Shown here: in pieces, positions 23,847 through 33,208 of the stretch
Layout of the letters: each line of letters opens with the position of its first letter
Position numbering within the stretch: the stretch's first letter is position 1
Assembly: GCA_964523885.1 (NCBI GenBank)
Contig: CAZFYX010000039.1
Coordinates: 248,001-312,000 of the forward strand
Direction: 5' to 3'
Origin: SHXO01 sp964523885
GTDB taxonomy: Bacteria > Pseudomonadota > Gammaproteobacteria > Burkholderiales > SHXO01
DNA length: 64,000 nt
Notes under the pieces: generated by a model
What the model was told of the DNA's origin: nothing
The model's input: the letters and a program-made list of their open reading frames with translations, nothing else
Database searches by the model: none
Translations under genes and position numbers: made by a program

Positions 23847-25652
23847 TCAGCGTAATGCGATGGCTGGTGAGACCCCCAAGCCTCGGTCTGCCGCCATGAA
23901 CTGCAGCGCCGCCAGGCGCGCGTAGAGCGGGCTCGAAGCGAGCAGTGCATCGTGCGTGCTCGCGTCAACCAGACGACCGCCGTCCATCACCGCGATGCGA
24001 TCCACGCTCTGCACCGTAGCCAGCCGGTGCGCGATGATCAGGGTCGTCCTGCCCCGCATCAGGCGCTCCAGCGCCGCCTGCACCATGCCCTCGCTCTGCG
24101 CGTCCAGCGCACTGGTGGCCTCGTCGAGCAGCAGCACGGGACGATCCGAGAGGATCGCGCGGGCGATGGCCAGCCGCTGGCGCTGCCCGCCCGACAGGCG
24201 CACGCCGCGCTCGCCCAACTCGGTATCCAGACCTTCCGGCAGCACGTCCACGAACTCCATCGCGAACGCAGCCTCGCACGCACGTCGTACCTCGGCATCG
24301 CTCGCCTCCGGCCGGCCGTAGCGCACGTTCTCGCGCACGGTGGTCGCGAAGATGGCCGGGTCCTGCGCCACCAGCGCGATCCGGGCACGCACCTGGGCCG
24401 GGTCGGCCTGCCGCAGGTCCACGCCATCGAGCCGGATGACGCCCGAGCCCGGGTCGTAGAACCGCAGCAGGAGCTGGAACAGCGTCGACTTGCCCGCGCC
24501 CGAGGGTCCCACCAGCGCCAGCTTCTCGCCTGGTGCAACCTGCAGCGAGAAGCCATCCAGCGCCGCGCGCGCCGGCCGGGTCGGGTAGTGGAAGGTGACC
24601 GCGTCGAACTCGATGTGCCCGCGCGCCGGCGTCGGCAACGGCAGCGGGTGTCGGGGCGCCGCAATGGTGGGCTCCGTGTGCAGAATCTCCAGCAGTCGTT
24701 CGGCAGCGCCGGCACCGCGCTGCAGGTCGCCGACGACCTCGCTCACCGCGCCCGCCGCGCCGGCCACCAGCGCGGCGTAGAAGACGAAGGCCGAGAGCTC
24801 GCCGGCCGACAGCCGTCCGGCGAGCACGTCGTGGCCACCGAGCCAGAGGATCACGCCGACCCCGGCGAACACCAGCAGGATGACCGCAGCGATGAGGCTC
24901 GCACGCTGCGCGATGCGGCGCCTCGCCGCCTGGAATGCGGCTTCGATGCGGGCGCCGAACGCGCGCTCGTCGGCGGCCTCGTGGCCGTAGGCCTGCAACG
25001 TGCGGATCTCGTGCAGCGTCTCGTCCAGGTGCGCGCCCAGGTCCGCGACCCGGTCCTGGCTCTGCCGCGACAGCCGCCGCACGCGCCGCCCGAACAACGC
25101 GATCGGCGCAATCACTGCCGGCACCATCAGCAGCACCAGCAGGGTGAGCTTGAGGCTGGTGAGCGCCAGCATCACCAGGCTGCCCACCCCGAGCAGCACA
25201 TTGCGCAGCGCCATCGACACGCTCGTGCCCGCCACCTGTTCCAGCAGCGTCGTGTCCGTGGTGACCCGCGACACCACGTCCCCGGTGCGAGCCGCATCGA
25301 AGAACGCCGGCGACAGGCGCAGCAAGTGGGCGTGGACCGCGCGCCGAAGATCGTTCACCACGCGCTCGCCGATCCAGGACACCAGGTAGAAGCGCGCGAA
25401 GGTCGCGCTCGCCATCACGGACACGACGACCAGCAGCAGCGCGAGTGCCTGGTTCAGGGCCTGCGGATCGCGCTGGGTGAAGCCCGAGTCGACCACCTGG
25501 CGCAACCCCTGCCCGATGACCAGGAAGCTCGCGGCCGCAACCGCGAGCGCGACCAGCGCCCCGGCAAGGCGCGCCCGATAAGGCTGCATGTAATGCCAGA
25601 GCAGGCCGAGCAGGCGCAGGCTGCGTTGGGGGGTGAGGGTGCTGGCGGGCAT
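23847..25652 (-). CDS. ABC exporter, fused membrane and ATPase domains (MsbA-like)
   Basis: A 601-residue half-transporter. Six membrane helices occupy about residues 20-310, and the nucleotide-binding domain follows: Walker A LVGPSGAGKSTL, Q-loop LVAQDPAIFATTVRENV, signature LSGGQRQRLAIARA, Walker B VLLLDEATSALD, switch His IIAHRLATV. It would act as a homodimer in the inner membrane. Related proteins move lipids, lipid A or drugs, and this sequence is of the subgroup often named ABC transporter transmembrane protein in betaproteobacteria. The ATG of MPASTLTPQ is used because upstream codons run into the GGGGGAA tandem repeat. Confidence 0.9.
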   Translation of the reverse strand: MPASTLTPQRSLRLLGLLWHYMQPYRARLAGALVALAVAAASFLVIGQGLRQVVDSGFTQRDPQALNQALALLLVVVSVMASATFARFYLVSWIGERVVNDLRRAVHAHLLRLSPAFFDAARTGDVVSRVTTDTTLLEQVAGTSVSMALRNVLLGVGSLVMLALTSLKLTLLVLLMVPAVIAPIALFGRRVRRLSRQSQDRVADLGAHLDETLHEIRTLQAYGHEAADERAFGARIEAAFQAARRRIAQRASLIAAVILLVFAGVGVILWLGGHDVLAGRLSAGELSAFVFYAALVAGAAGAVSEVVGDLQRGAGAAERLLEILHTEPTIAAPRHPLPLPTPARGHIEFDAVTFHYPTRPARAALDGFSLQVAPGEKLALVGPSGAGKSTLFQLLLRFYDPGSGVIRLDGVDLRQADPAQVRARIALVAQDPAIFATTVRENVRYGRPEASDAEVRRACEAAFAMEFVDVLPEGLDTELGERGVRLSGGQRQRLAIARAILSDRPVLLLDEATSALDAQSEGMVQAALERLMRGRTTLIIAHRLATVQSVDRIAVMDGGRLVDASTHDALLASSPLYARLAALQFMAADRGLGVSPAIALR

Positions 25653-25663
25653 GGGGGCATTAT

Positions 25664-25698
25664 GGGCGAAGGGGGAAGGGGGAAGGGGGAAGGGGGAA
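25664..25698. repeat. GGGGGAA heptamer tandem repeat
   Basis: Four exact GGGGGAA copies (25671-25698) are preceded by a degenerate GGGCGAA. The repeat lies between two divergent genes, 12 bases upstream of the ABC exporter start, so changes in copy number would alter its promoter or leader. Confidence 0.85.
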
Positions 25699-25807
25699 GC
25701 GCTGGAGAGCAGCTGCCCTTCAGCCTTCACGCCTTCACCGTTCAGGCGCTCACGGTTCGCCCACCTCTGCTAACCTTTCACCTGAACCGCAATTCCGGAG
25801 CATGCAA

Positions 25808-26233
25808 ATGGCTGAGAGGCAGGACGAGCGGCTGGAGCCGAAAATGGACCCGGCCGAGCTGTACCGCGAGGAGATCATCACTGACCGCCGGGTGGGCACC
25901 ATCCGCGTGCTGAGCCCCATCCGGCCCGACGGCAGCGCCGATGCCAAGCGCGCCACGGTCTACGTCGGGGAGGCGCAGATCTACACGAACATGGGCACAC
26001 TGCCGCTGTCGTTCGAGATCCCGGCGGCAAACCTGACCGAGGCGGTCGCCGGCTACGGCGACGGCGCCAAGGAGGCCGTCGAGCGCGCCATGCACGAACT
26101 GGAGGAGATGCGCCGCCAGGCCGCCTCCTCGATCGTCATCCCGCGCGGCGGGGCGGGCGGCGGTGGCGGCTTCGGCCCCGGCGGCATGCCGGGCGGCGGC
26201 CTGGGCGGGGGCGGCAAGATCCAGATGCCCTGA
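25808..26233 (+). CDS. Hypothetical protein with glycine-rich tail
   Basis: A 141-residue protein. The second ATG (25808) is preferred over the one six bases upstream because GGAG then lies seven bases before it. The N-terminal 100 residues are charged and soluble (EEIITDRRVGTIRVLSPIRPDGS, VYVGEAQIYTNMGTLPLSFEIPAANLTEAV) and look like a compact beta-sandwich with a final helix (VERAMHELEEMRRQA). The last 35 residues are almost pure Gly/Pro/Met. No signal peptide or catalytic motif is evident. I do not recognise the family beyond its likely cytoplasmic location. A family B repeat follows the stop. Confidence 0.6.
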   Translation: MAERQDERLEPKMDPAELYREEIITDRRVGTIRVLSPIRPDGSADAKRATVYVGEAQIYTNMGTLPLSFEIPAANLTEAVAGYGDGAKEAVERAMHELEEMRRQAASSIVIPRGGAGGGGGFGPGGMPGGGLGGGGKIQMP

Positions 26234-26237
26234 TCTC

Positions 26238-26282
26238 GGGCGCTAGGCGCTAGGCACCAGACGCCAGGATCCAGACGCCAGG
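26238..26282. repeat. Intergenic repeat, family B copy 2 (partial)
   Basis: A single arm, GGCGCTAGGCGCTAGGCACC followed by AGACGCCAGG, matches the family B core at about nine positions in ten. It is followed by a duplicated CCAGACGCCAGG. The second arm is degraded. It starts four bases after the stop. Confidence 0.65.
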
Positions 26283-26476
26283 GGTTGGAACCTGGAATCC
26301 TTGCCTCTCGCCTGCCCTTGTCATGCCCCCTCAACGGCCGTAGTCTTGCGCCTTCGCCAACGGACCGGCGCGTCTCGTTAACCTCCCCCGGCGGCATCCA
26401 CGCCCGCGCCTGAACCGTGCGGCGTGCGGGCCGGTCCAACCGCGCGCCCGCACCAACTTCGAGCCGCCCCCTCACG

Positions 26477-29400
26477 ATGTGGATCGTCGCCTATGCCCTG
26501 AGACGCCGCTATACCATCGGCGTGCTCGCCATCCTCATCGTGCTGCTGGGAACGATGTCGGCCCGGCGCATGTCCACCGACATCCTGCCCTCGGTCGACA
26601 TCCCCGCCGTGAACCTGGTCTGGATCTACGGCGGCATGGACGCGCGCGAGATGAGCTCGCGGGTGACCGCGTTCAGCGAGCTGGCGCTGCTCAACAACGT
26701 CGACGACATCCGCGAGGTCCGGTCAGAGACGTCCAACGGCGTGGCGGTGGTCAAGGTCTTCTTCCAGCCCTACGTCGACATCGACCTCGCGATCTCGCAG
26801 ACCGTGGCGGTGTCGCAGACCATCCTGCGGCGCATGCCGGCCGGCATGCAGCCGCCGCTCATCATCCGCTACAGCCAGTCCAGCGCGCCGATCCTGCAGC
26901 TCACCATCTCCTCGGACTCGGCAACCGAGTCGCAGCTGTTCGACTTCGCGCGCCTTCAGCTGCGCGGGCAGCTGCAGACCATCCCCGGCCTGCGCCTGAC
27001 CCTGCCCTACGGGGGCGCAGCGCGGCAGGTGATGATCGACCTGGACCCCGGGGCGCTGCAGGCCTACGGGCTGTCCGCCACCGACGTGAACCGCGCGGTC
27101 ACTGCGCAGAACCTGGCGCTGCCCACCGGCGTGGTGCGCGAGCCCGGCCGCGAGATGCAGGTGTCGATCAACGCCAGTCCCGCCGAGGTGGCCGCGTTCC
27201 AGAACATGCCCATCCGCGAGGTGAACGGCCGGGTCATCCTGCTGCGCGACGTGGCCAGCGTGCGTGACGGGGCGGCGGTGCAGACCAACGTCGCCCGGCT
27301 CAACGGCCAGAACGCGGTGATGGTGTCGATCCTGAAGCTCGGGAACGCCTCGACGGTGGACATCGTCAACCAGGTGATGGCCAAGCTCCCCGACATCCGC
27401 GCCTCCGCGCCGCAGGGGATCACGGTGGAGCCGATCTTCGACCAGTCCGTGTTCGTGCGCGCCGCCATCGACGGCGTGGTCAAGGAGGGCGTGCTGGTCG
27501 GCCTCCTGGTCGCCACCGTGGTGATCCTGTTCCTGGGGTCGTGGCGCTCGACGCTGATCGTGCTCACCTCCATCCCGCTCGCGCTGCTCTCCTCGATCGG
27601 CGGCCTCTATGCGACCGGGCACACCTTCAACCTGATGACCCTGGGCGGGCTGGCGCTGGCCATCGGCATCCTGGTCGACAACGCGCTGGTCGAGATCGAG
27701 AACATCAACCGCAACCTCGACCAGGGCAAGCCGCTCAACCAGGCCATCCTAGACAGCGCGCGCCAGGTCGCCTTCCCCGAGTTCGTCTCCACCTTGTGCA
27801 TCTGCATCGTGTTCACGCCGGTGTTCCTGCTCACCGACGTGGCCAAGTACGTGTTCACGCCGCTCGCGCTGTCCGTGGTGTTCGCGATGGCCGCCTCCTA
27901 CGTGCTCTCGCGCACGCTGGTGCCCACGCTGGCCTCGCTCATGCTGCACTTCGGCGCGGCGCGCGCGGCCGACCAGCGCGCCCCCAAGCGCGGCATCAAG
28001 CGCGTCCACCTGGCCATCGAACACGGCCTGGACGCGCTGCGCGACGGCTATGCGCGCGTGTTCCCGCGGTTGCTCGCGGGACGCTGGCTGCTCGGGCTCG
28101 CCGCCCTGGTGGTGGTGGGCCTGGGCGTGCTGTGCGCGACGTTCCTGGGACGCGAGTTCTTCCCCGCCGCCGATGCCGGTCTCATGCGCCTGTACCTGCG
28201 GGCGCCTGCCGGCACGCGCCTGGAGGACACCGCCCGTCTGTTCGCCGAGGTCCAGCGCGACATCCGCGCCGTGGTGCCGGGCGCCGAGATCCGGTTCATC
28301 GGCGAGAACATCGGCGCGGTCGATCCGATCAACCGCGGCTGGGTCGACAGCGCGTCGATCGGGTCCTTCGACGGCGAGCTGCTGATGCAGCTCTCGCCCG
28401 AGCACGCGCCCACGCACACCTACATCTCCGCCATCCGGGCAATGCTCAGGCAGAAGCATCCGCACATGCAGGCGTTCTTTCGGCCCGCGGACAACATCAA
28501 CCAGACCCTCGCCGGCACCTCGCTCACGACCCTGGACGTGCGCATCGTCGGCCGCGATGCCGCGGGCAACCTCGAGGCCGCCCGCACGCTCGAACAGCGC
28601 ATGGCGCAGATCCCCGGGGCAGTGGACGTGGCGATGCTGCAGGTGCTCGATCTGCCCGAGTACCGCATCGAGGTCGACCGGGTGCGCGCGATGCAGGTCG
28701 GCGTGACCCAGCAGGACGCCGTCAACGCGGTGCTCAACGTGCTGGGCTCCGGCGTGGCGGTCACCAACAATCTGTGGGCGGATACCAGGGCCGGCATCGC
28801 CTATCAGGTGCAGATCCAGGCCCCACCGCTCTCCCTGGCCTCGATCGAGCAGCTGCTCAACACCCCGATCGGGCGCTCGTCCAATGGCGAGCCGGTGCTC
28901 CTGCGCACCGTGGCGACCATCACCGAGCGCAAGGTGGCCGCGAACATCAACCGCGTCACCCTGGCCCCGTCGCTCAACGTGCTGGCCAACGTCGAGAACC
29001 ACGACCTGGGCAGCGTCTACCGCCAGGTCGAAGCGGTCGCAGACGAGCTGCGGGGCAAGCTCAAGGCCGGCAATCGCATCGAGATCGTGGGCCAGGCCCG
29101 CTCGATGGAGTCGGCCTACGTCGAGCTCGCCGGCGGCATCGTGTTCGCCGCCGTGCTGGTGTTCCTGGTGATGGTGGTGAACTTCCAGTCCTGGTCCGCG
29201 CCGCTGGTGGCGTTGAGCGGCCTGCCCTTCGCACTGTCCGGCGCGGCCGCGGGCCTGTGGCTCACCGCCACGCCGCTGAGCGTGCCCGCGTTGATGGGAA
29301 TGATCATGGTGGTCGGCGTGTCCACGGCCAACAGCGTGCTGGTCACCAGCTTCGCCATGGGCCGCGCGCGCGAGGGCGTGACGGCCATCGCGGCGGCTGC

Positions 29401-29662
29401 GGAGGCGGCCGCCACCCGCCTGCGCCCGGTCATGATGACGGCGATCGCGATGATCGTCGGCATCCTGCCGATGGCCCTCGGCTTCGGCGAGGGCGGCGAG
29501 CAGAACGCGCCGCTGGGGCGGGCGGTGGTGGGTGGCCTCGTGCTCGGCACGATCGCGACGCTGGTCGTGGTGCCGGCGGTGTTCGCCCTGGTCATGGGCA
29601 GACGCCGGATCAAGCCGCTCCCTGGCGACCTGACCGCCGCCGAAGCGTCGGCGGCAAGCTGA
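26477..29662 (+). CDS. RND-family efflux permease
   Basis: A 1061-residue inner-membrane pump of the AcrB/COG0841 type: a first helix (LAILIVLLGTMSARRMSTDI), two large periplasmic loops, and two blocks of helices. Helix 4 reads GILVDNALVEIENINRN, with the first Asp of the usual Asp-Asp pair kept and the second replaced by Asn. Helix 10 reads GVSTANSVLVTSFA, with Ala in place of the Lys of AcrB. The Arg in TRLRPVMMT is kept. These pumps exchange protons for drugs, solvents or metabolites. The ATG at 26477 begins the first helix properly. The adaptor gene follows after four bases; no outer-membrane channel is encoded here. Confidence 0.92.
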   Translation: MWIVAYALRRRYTIGVLAILIVLLGTMSARRMSTDILPSVDIPAVNLVWIYGGMDAREMSSRVTAFSELALLNNVDDIREVRSETSNGVAVVKVFFQPYVDIDLAISQTVAVSQTILRRMPAGMQPPLIIRYSQSSAPILQLTISSDSATESQLFDFARLQLRGQLQTIPGLRLTLPYGGAARQVMIDLDPGALQAYGLSATDVNRAVTAQNLALPTGVVREPGREMQVSINASPAEVAAFQNMPIREVNGRVILLRDVASVRDGAAVQTNVARLNGQNAVMVSILKLGNASTVDIVNQVMAKLPDIRASAPQGITVEPIFDQSVFVRAAIDGVVKEGVLVGLLVATVVILFLGSWRSTLIVLTSIPLALLSSIGGLYATGHTFNLMTLGGLALAIGILVDNALVEIENINRNLDQGKPLNQAILDSARQVAFPEFVSTLCICIVFTPVFLLTDVAKYVFTPLALSVVFAMAASYVLSRTLVPTLASLMLHFGAARAADQRAPKRGIKRVHLAIEHGLDALRDGYARVFPRLLAGRWLLGLAALVVVGLGVLCATFLGREFFPAADAGLMRLYLRAPAGTRLEDTARLFAEVQRDIRAVVPGAEIRFIGENIGAVDPINRGWVDSASIGSFDGELLMQLSPEHAPTHTYISAIRAMLRQKHPHMQAFFRPADNINQTLAGTSLTTLDVRIVGRDAAGNLEAARTLEQRMAQIPGAVDVAMLQVLDLPEYRIEVDRVRAMQVGVTQQDAVNAVLNVLGSGVAVTNNLWADTRAGIAYQVQIQAPPLSLASIEQLLNTPIGRSSNGEPVLLRTVATITERKVAANINRVTLAPSLNVLANVENHDLGSVYRQVEAVADELRGKLKAGNRIEIVGQARSMESAYVELAGGIVFAAVLVFLVMVVNFQSWSAPLVALSGLPFALSGAAAGLWLTATPLSVPALMGMIMVVGVSTANSVLVTSFAMGRAREGVTAIAAAAEAAATRLRPVMMTAIAMIVGILPMALGFGEGGEQNAPLGRAVVGGLVLGTIATLVVVPAVFALVMGRRRIKPLPGDLTAAEASAAS

Positions 29663-29666
29663 CGAG

Positions 29667-30836
29667 ATGAGGATGAACAAGAAGGCTTACTGGATCGGCA
29701 TCGCTGGCGGCCTCATGCTGCTGGCCGGCGCCGTCGTGCTCGAGGGACGCAACCAGGCCGAGTCACAGCCATCCAGGGCCGCTGCTGCCGCGGCACAGCG
29801 GCCCATCGTGCGTGTGAGCGCACCCGAGGTCGCGGCCGCGAGCAGTGACCTGCGCCTGCCTGCGCGCACCGCACCGGTCGAGCAGGCGCTGGTATTCGCC
29901 CGTGCCACCGGGGTGGTGTCGGAGCGGCGCGCCGACATCGGCACGCGCGTGAAGAAGGGCGACGTGCTCGCCGTCATCACCGCACCCGAGATAGACCAGG
30001 CGGTGGATCGCGCGCGCGCCGCGCTCGCGCAGGCGAAGGCGAAGGAGCAGCTGGCGCAGACCAATCTCACCCGCTCCCAGCAGCTGGTCAGTCAGGGCTT
30101 CCTGTCGGAGCAGGCGCTCGACGAGCGCCAGGGCGCCTACGATGCTGCGGTCGCGGACCGGCTGGCTGCCGAAGCCGAGTTGCGCCGCCTCAACGAGATC
30201 AAGGGATTCCAGGTGCTGCGTGCCCCCTTCTCCGGCGTGATCGCGGAGCGGCGGGTGGATCGCGGCGACCGCGTGGTCGGGGATGCCACCAACGCCGAGG
30301 GCTACCTGTTCCGCCTGGTGCGGACCGACGAGCTGCGGGTGGCGATCGATGTCCCGCAGTCGGTGGTGATGCAGGTGCAGCCGGGGATGACCGCCGAGGT
30401 CCTGTTCCCCGAACTGCCCGGCGAGCGCCTCGCCGCGAGGGTGGTGCGCTCCTCCGGCTTCATCGACTCGCGCACCGGCACCATGCAGGTCGAGCTGGCA
30501 CTGGCCAACGCCAATGGCCGCCTTCCCGCCGGCATGCTGGGCGAGGTCGTACTGAAGCTCTCCCGGCAGCAGCCCGTGCTGCTGGTGCCCAACAGCGCGG
30601 TGCTGGTACGCGACGGCAAACCGCAGGTGGCGACGGTGGAAGGCGGGAGCGGTCAGTCCGTCGGGACGGTGCGTTTCCTGTCGGTGCAGGTCGGCCGCAA
30701 CCTGGGCAATCGGGTCGAAGTCCTGGCCGGGCTGAGCCCGACCGCCGCGCTGGTCACCAATCCCAACGCGCTGCTGCGCGAGGGCGACGCGGTGCAGGTG
30801 GAGACGAGCCCGCCGCCTTCTCCGAAGAAACCGTGA
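29667..30836 (+). CDS. RND efflux periplasmic adaptor (membrane fusion protein)
   Basis: A 389-residue partner of the pump encoded upstream. A single N-terminal helix (WIGIAGGLMLLAGAVVLEG) anchors it. Lipoyl half-motifs (ALVFARATGVVSERRADIGTRVKKGDVLAVI and FQVLRAPFSGVIAERRVDRGDRV) flank a short alpha hairpin (residues about 115-165), and beta-barrel and proximal domains complete it. A second ATG two codons in (29673) is equally plausible. Gene order pump then adaptor is the reverse of acrAB. The last residues (ETSPPPSPKKP) are a low-complexity tail. Family C repeat follows. Confidence 0.9.
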   Translation: MRMNKKAYWIGIAGGLMLLAGAVVLEGRNQAESQPSRAAAAAAQRPIVRVSAPEVAAASSDLRLPARTAPVEQALVFARATGVVSERRADIGTRVKKGDVLAVITAPEIDQAVDRARAALAQAKAKEQLAQTNLTRSQQLVSQGFLSEQALDERQGAYDAAVADRLAAEAELRRLNEIKGFQVLRAPFSGVIAERRVDRGDRVVGDATNAEGYLFRLVRTDELRVAIDVPQSVVMQVQPGMTAEVLFPELPGERLAARVVRSSGFIDSRTGTMQVELALANANGRLPAGMLGEVVLKLSRQQPVLLVPNSAVLVRDGKPQVATVEGGSGQSVGTVRFLSVQVGRNLGNRVEVLAGLSPTAALVTNPNALLREGDAVQVETSPPPSPKKP

Positions 30837-30843
30837 CCGCATC

Positions 30844-30920
30844 AACCGCAGAGGACGCATAGGGCGCAGAGGACTGCGGAACACCGTTCAGTCCGGATCT
30901 GCCTCTGCGTCCTCCGCGGT
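30844..30920. repeat. Intergenic hairpin repeat, family C copy 2
   Basis: The left arm is AACCGCAGAGGACGCATAGG and the right arm is CCTCTGCGTCCTCCGCGGT, whose complement reads ACCGCGGAGGACGCAGAGG. It lies between convergent genes, seven bases after the adaptor stop. Confidence 0.75.
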
Positions 30921-30953
30921 CAATGCGTTGGGCGTCCGATTGCGCCGCGCGCG

Positions 30954-31862
30954 TCACATCTCCTTGCCCGCCTGCCGCTGCATCTTGAACACGACCGGCA
31001 CGCGCACCGCGAACGGGGTGGCGAACAGTTCCACCGGCGGCGGGACCAGGCCTTCGCGCACCAGGTCGACCGCACGCTGATCCAGCACGGCCTGGCCGCT
31101 GGTCTCGCCAATGTTCACGCCACTCAGCCTGCCGGCGCGGTCGAAGCTCACGGCGACCATGGCCGTGCCCTCCCAGCGGTTCTTGCGCGCCTCCACCGGG
31201 TACACGGCGCTGCCGCAGGCCGAGACCAGCCGCACCACCCTGCGCTGGACCGCCTGCGCATAGCAGGTCAGCAGGTCGTTGCGCGAGCCGCTGCGGGAGC
31301 AGTCGGGCGCAGCCGGCGCGGGGATCGACGCGGCCGAGCACAGGAACGGCTCGGTCGCCGGCGGTGCGGGCGGCGCGGGCGCGCCGGCAAACGGCTGCGG
31401 ATCGGCGACGCGCAGGCCGCGCGCCGGGTCGTAGATCACGGCAAAGCGGCGCAGGCGCTCGTAGCCGGCAGCGTCGGCTGGAAGCTCGATCGGTGTCGCG
31501 GCCAGCACTGCACGCCGCACGGCCATGTCGAGATCCGGGATCTCGCTCGGGCGCCGGGTGGTGATGTCGACCGCCTGCCCGCCCGGGAGGAGCGAGACTT
31601 CCAGCTCGACCCGTGCATCCATCGGCAGCGAGGGCGGCACCGTCAGCCGCTGCAGGATCTGCTGGCGGATGCGCTCGCGCCAGAACTGCACGTCGGGGGC
31701 CAGCGGATCGGCCGGCAGCCGCGGCGCCCCGGGGGAGGCTGCCGGCGGCAGGGGGGCGGACGGCGGCGTGGCCGGGGCCTGCGGCGCCTGGGCGAGCACG
31801 GCGGCGGCGGCCAGCATCGGCAGGGCAGCGGCCAGGCGGAGATAGGGAGCGGGCTGCGTCAT
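30954..31862 (-). CDS. Periplasmic protein with two TonB/TolA-C-like domains
   Basis: A 302-residue protein starting with a cleavable-looking signal (LRLAAALPMLAAAAVLAQA). After a Pro/Ala-rich spacer (about residues 30-60), the region FWRERIRQQILQRLTV to PIELP resembles a TolA/TonB C-terminal domain. A second domain is near the end: SAVYPVEARKNRWEGTAMVAVSFDRAGRLSGVNIGETSGQAVLDQRAVDLV, which fits the TonB-C pattern (YP..A...EG...V.F.....G.......SG...LD.AA...V). No ExbB/ExbD genes are adjacent, and there is no lasting membrane anchor if the signal is cleaved. Its job is unknown. Confidence 0.7.
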   Translation of the reverse strand: MTQPAPYLRLAAALPMLAAAAVLAQAPQAPATPPSAPLPPAASPGAPRLPADPLAPDVQFWRERIRQQILQRLTVPPSLPMDARVELEVSLLPGGQAVDITTRRPSEIPDLDMAVRRAVLAATPIELPADAAGYERLRRFAVIYDPARGLRVADPQPFAGAPAPPAPPATEPFLCSAASIPAPAAPDCSRSGSRNDLLTCYAQAVQRRVVRLVSACGSAVYPVEARKNRWEGTAMVAVSFDRAGRLSGVNIGETSGQAVLDQRAVDLVREGLVPPPVELFATPFAVRVPVVFKMQRQAGKEM

Positions 31863-31956
31863 GTCGGCGGCACCGCGCGGGCGCGTGCCGCGGGTCCGAT
31901 CGATCGTCGTGGTTGGAAACGCGAAGTGTAGCGTGGCCGCAGGCAATGCACGCGGC

Positions 31957-33048
31957 CTACTTGCGATCGAGGAACTCCGCCACGGCGCCGAGCGATTCGA
32001 TGTGCCCGGCCGTGACCTTCACCACCAGGAGGATCGGGACCGCGAGCAGGATGCCGGCCGGCCCCCAGATCCAGCCCCAGAACAGCAGCGAGACGAAGAT
32101 CGCGACCGGGTTGAGCGAGAGGCTGCGCCCGAAGGTCATGGGCTGGATCACGTTGCCCTCCACGGTCTCGATGGCCAGGTAGGCGAGCGGCGGCAGCAGG
32201 GCACGCAGCAACGTGTCGAAGGTGAGGATGCTCACCACGCTGATCACGGTGAGCGAGACGGCCGGGCCCAGGTAGGGGACGAAGTTGAGCACCGCAGCCA
32301 TCACGCCCCACAACGCCGGGTTGGGCAGCCCGGTGGCCCAGGTCGCCAGCGTGACCGCCAGGCCCACGCCCAGGCTGATCGCGCTGAAGGACAGGAAGTA
32401 GCGGCCGATCTCGGTCTCGATGGTGCGGCCGATCTCCACGGCGCGGATCTTGTCGCGCATGCGCGGAATGACGCGCACGACCTTGCGCAGGAAGAAATCG
32501 TCGGATGCCATCAGGAAGTACAGCAGGACCAGCATCATGAACGCGCCGACCACCAGGTCCTGCGCGCGATCCATCAACTGCTCCAGCAGCGACGGGCCCT
32601 TGACCCTGACCTCACGCTCGCGCGTGTCCCCGCCGACCTTGGCGGCGCGCTCGACCTGCTCGGTGGCACGCTGCACCTGCTCGACCGACTGCCTGATCGG
32701 CCGCAGCTTCTGCTGCACGTCCGCCACCACCCGCGGCATGCGGTCGAACCAGCCGCTCGCCGGCGCCGCGAGCTGCCACAGCGCGAGCGCCAGCACACTC
32801 AGCACGCTCAGGAGCACCAGCAGAGCGCCGAGCGGCATCGGGACTCCGATGCGCTTGAGCGCACGCACCAGCGGCGAGAGCAGGAAGTTGAACAGCACCG
32901 CCAGCACGATGGGCAGGACCAGTGGCGCGGCGAAGGACAGCGTGGCGACCAGCGCCAGGATGAGCAGGCCGCCGCAGGTCCAGCACGTGCGATGGCCGTT
33001 GCCGGAAGGCGGTACGGGGGCGACCGGTTCCGGTTCGGCTGGCTGCAT
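31957..33048 (-). CDS. AI-2E family permease (second copy)
   Basis: A 363-residue membrane protein of the PerM family: an N-terminal helix pair (LILALVATLSFAAPLVLPIVLAVLFNFLL), a soluble coiled segment (residues about 95-150, VEQVQRATEQVERAAK), then a helix cluster with the conserved NFVPYLGPAVSL and GIILAVPIL-like ending (GPAGILLAVPILLVVKV). It is only distantly similar to the copy at 12.2 kb. It is divergent from the phosphoesterase gene. The cargo is unknown. Confidence 0.85.
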   Translation of the reverse strand: MQPAEPEPVAPVPPSGNGHRTCWTCGGLLILALVATLSFAAPLVLPIVLAVLFNFLLSPLVRALKRIGVPMPLGALLVLLSVLSVLALALWQLAAPASGWFDRMPRVVADVQQKLRPIRQSVEQVQRATEQVERAAKVGGDTREREVRVKGPSLLEQLMDRAQDLVVGAFMMLVLLYFLMASDDFFLRKVVRVIPRMRDKIRAVEIGRTIETEIGRYFLSFSAISLGVGLAVTLATWATGLPNPALWGVMAAVLNFVPYLGPAVSLTVISVVSILTFDTLLRALLPPLAYLAIETVEGNVIQPMTFGRSLSLNPVAIFVSLLFWGWIWGPAGILLAVPILLVVKVTAGHIESLGAVAEFLDRK

Positions 33049-33208
33049 GCGTGGGAGTTCCGGGAAGGGGGGCGCGCACTGCGCGGCCCGTTCCAGCAAC
33101 CCGCGTGCCGTCCCCGGCACCTGCGCCCCGACCGCCGCGTCGCACCCGCCCGGCGCCGGGCACGACGGCTGCCGTCATGCCTGCCCGCCAGACCAACTCC
33201 GTCCCACG

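Noticed and set aside
25664..25698. Tandem heptamers as a CRISPR-like array
   Set aside because: The units are contiguous with no spacers and are seven bases long.
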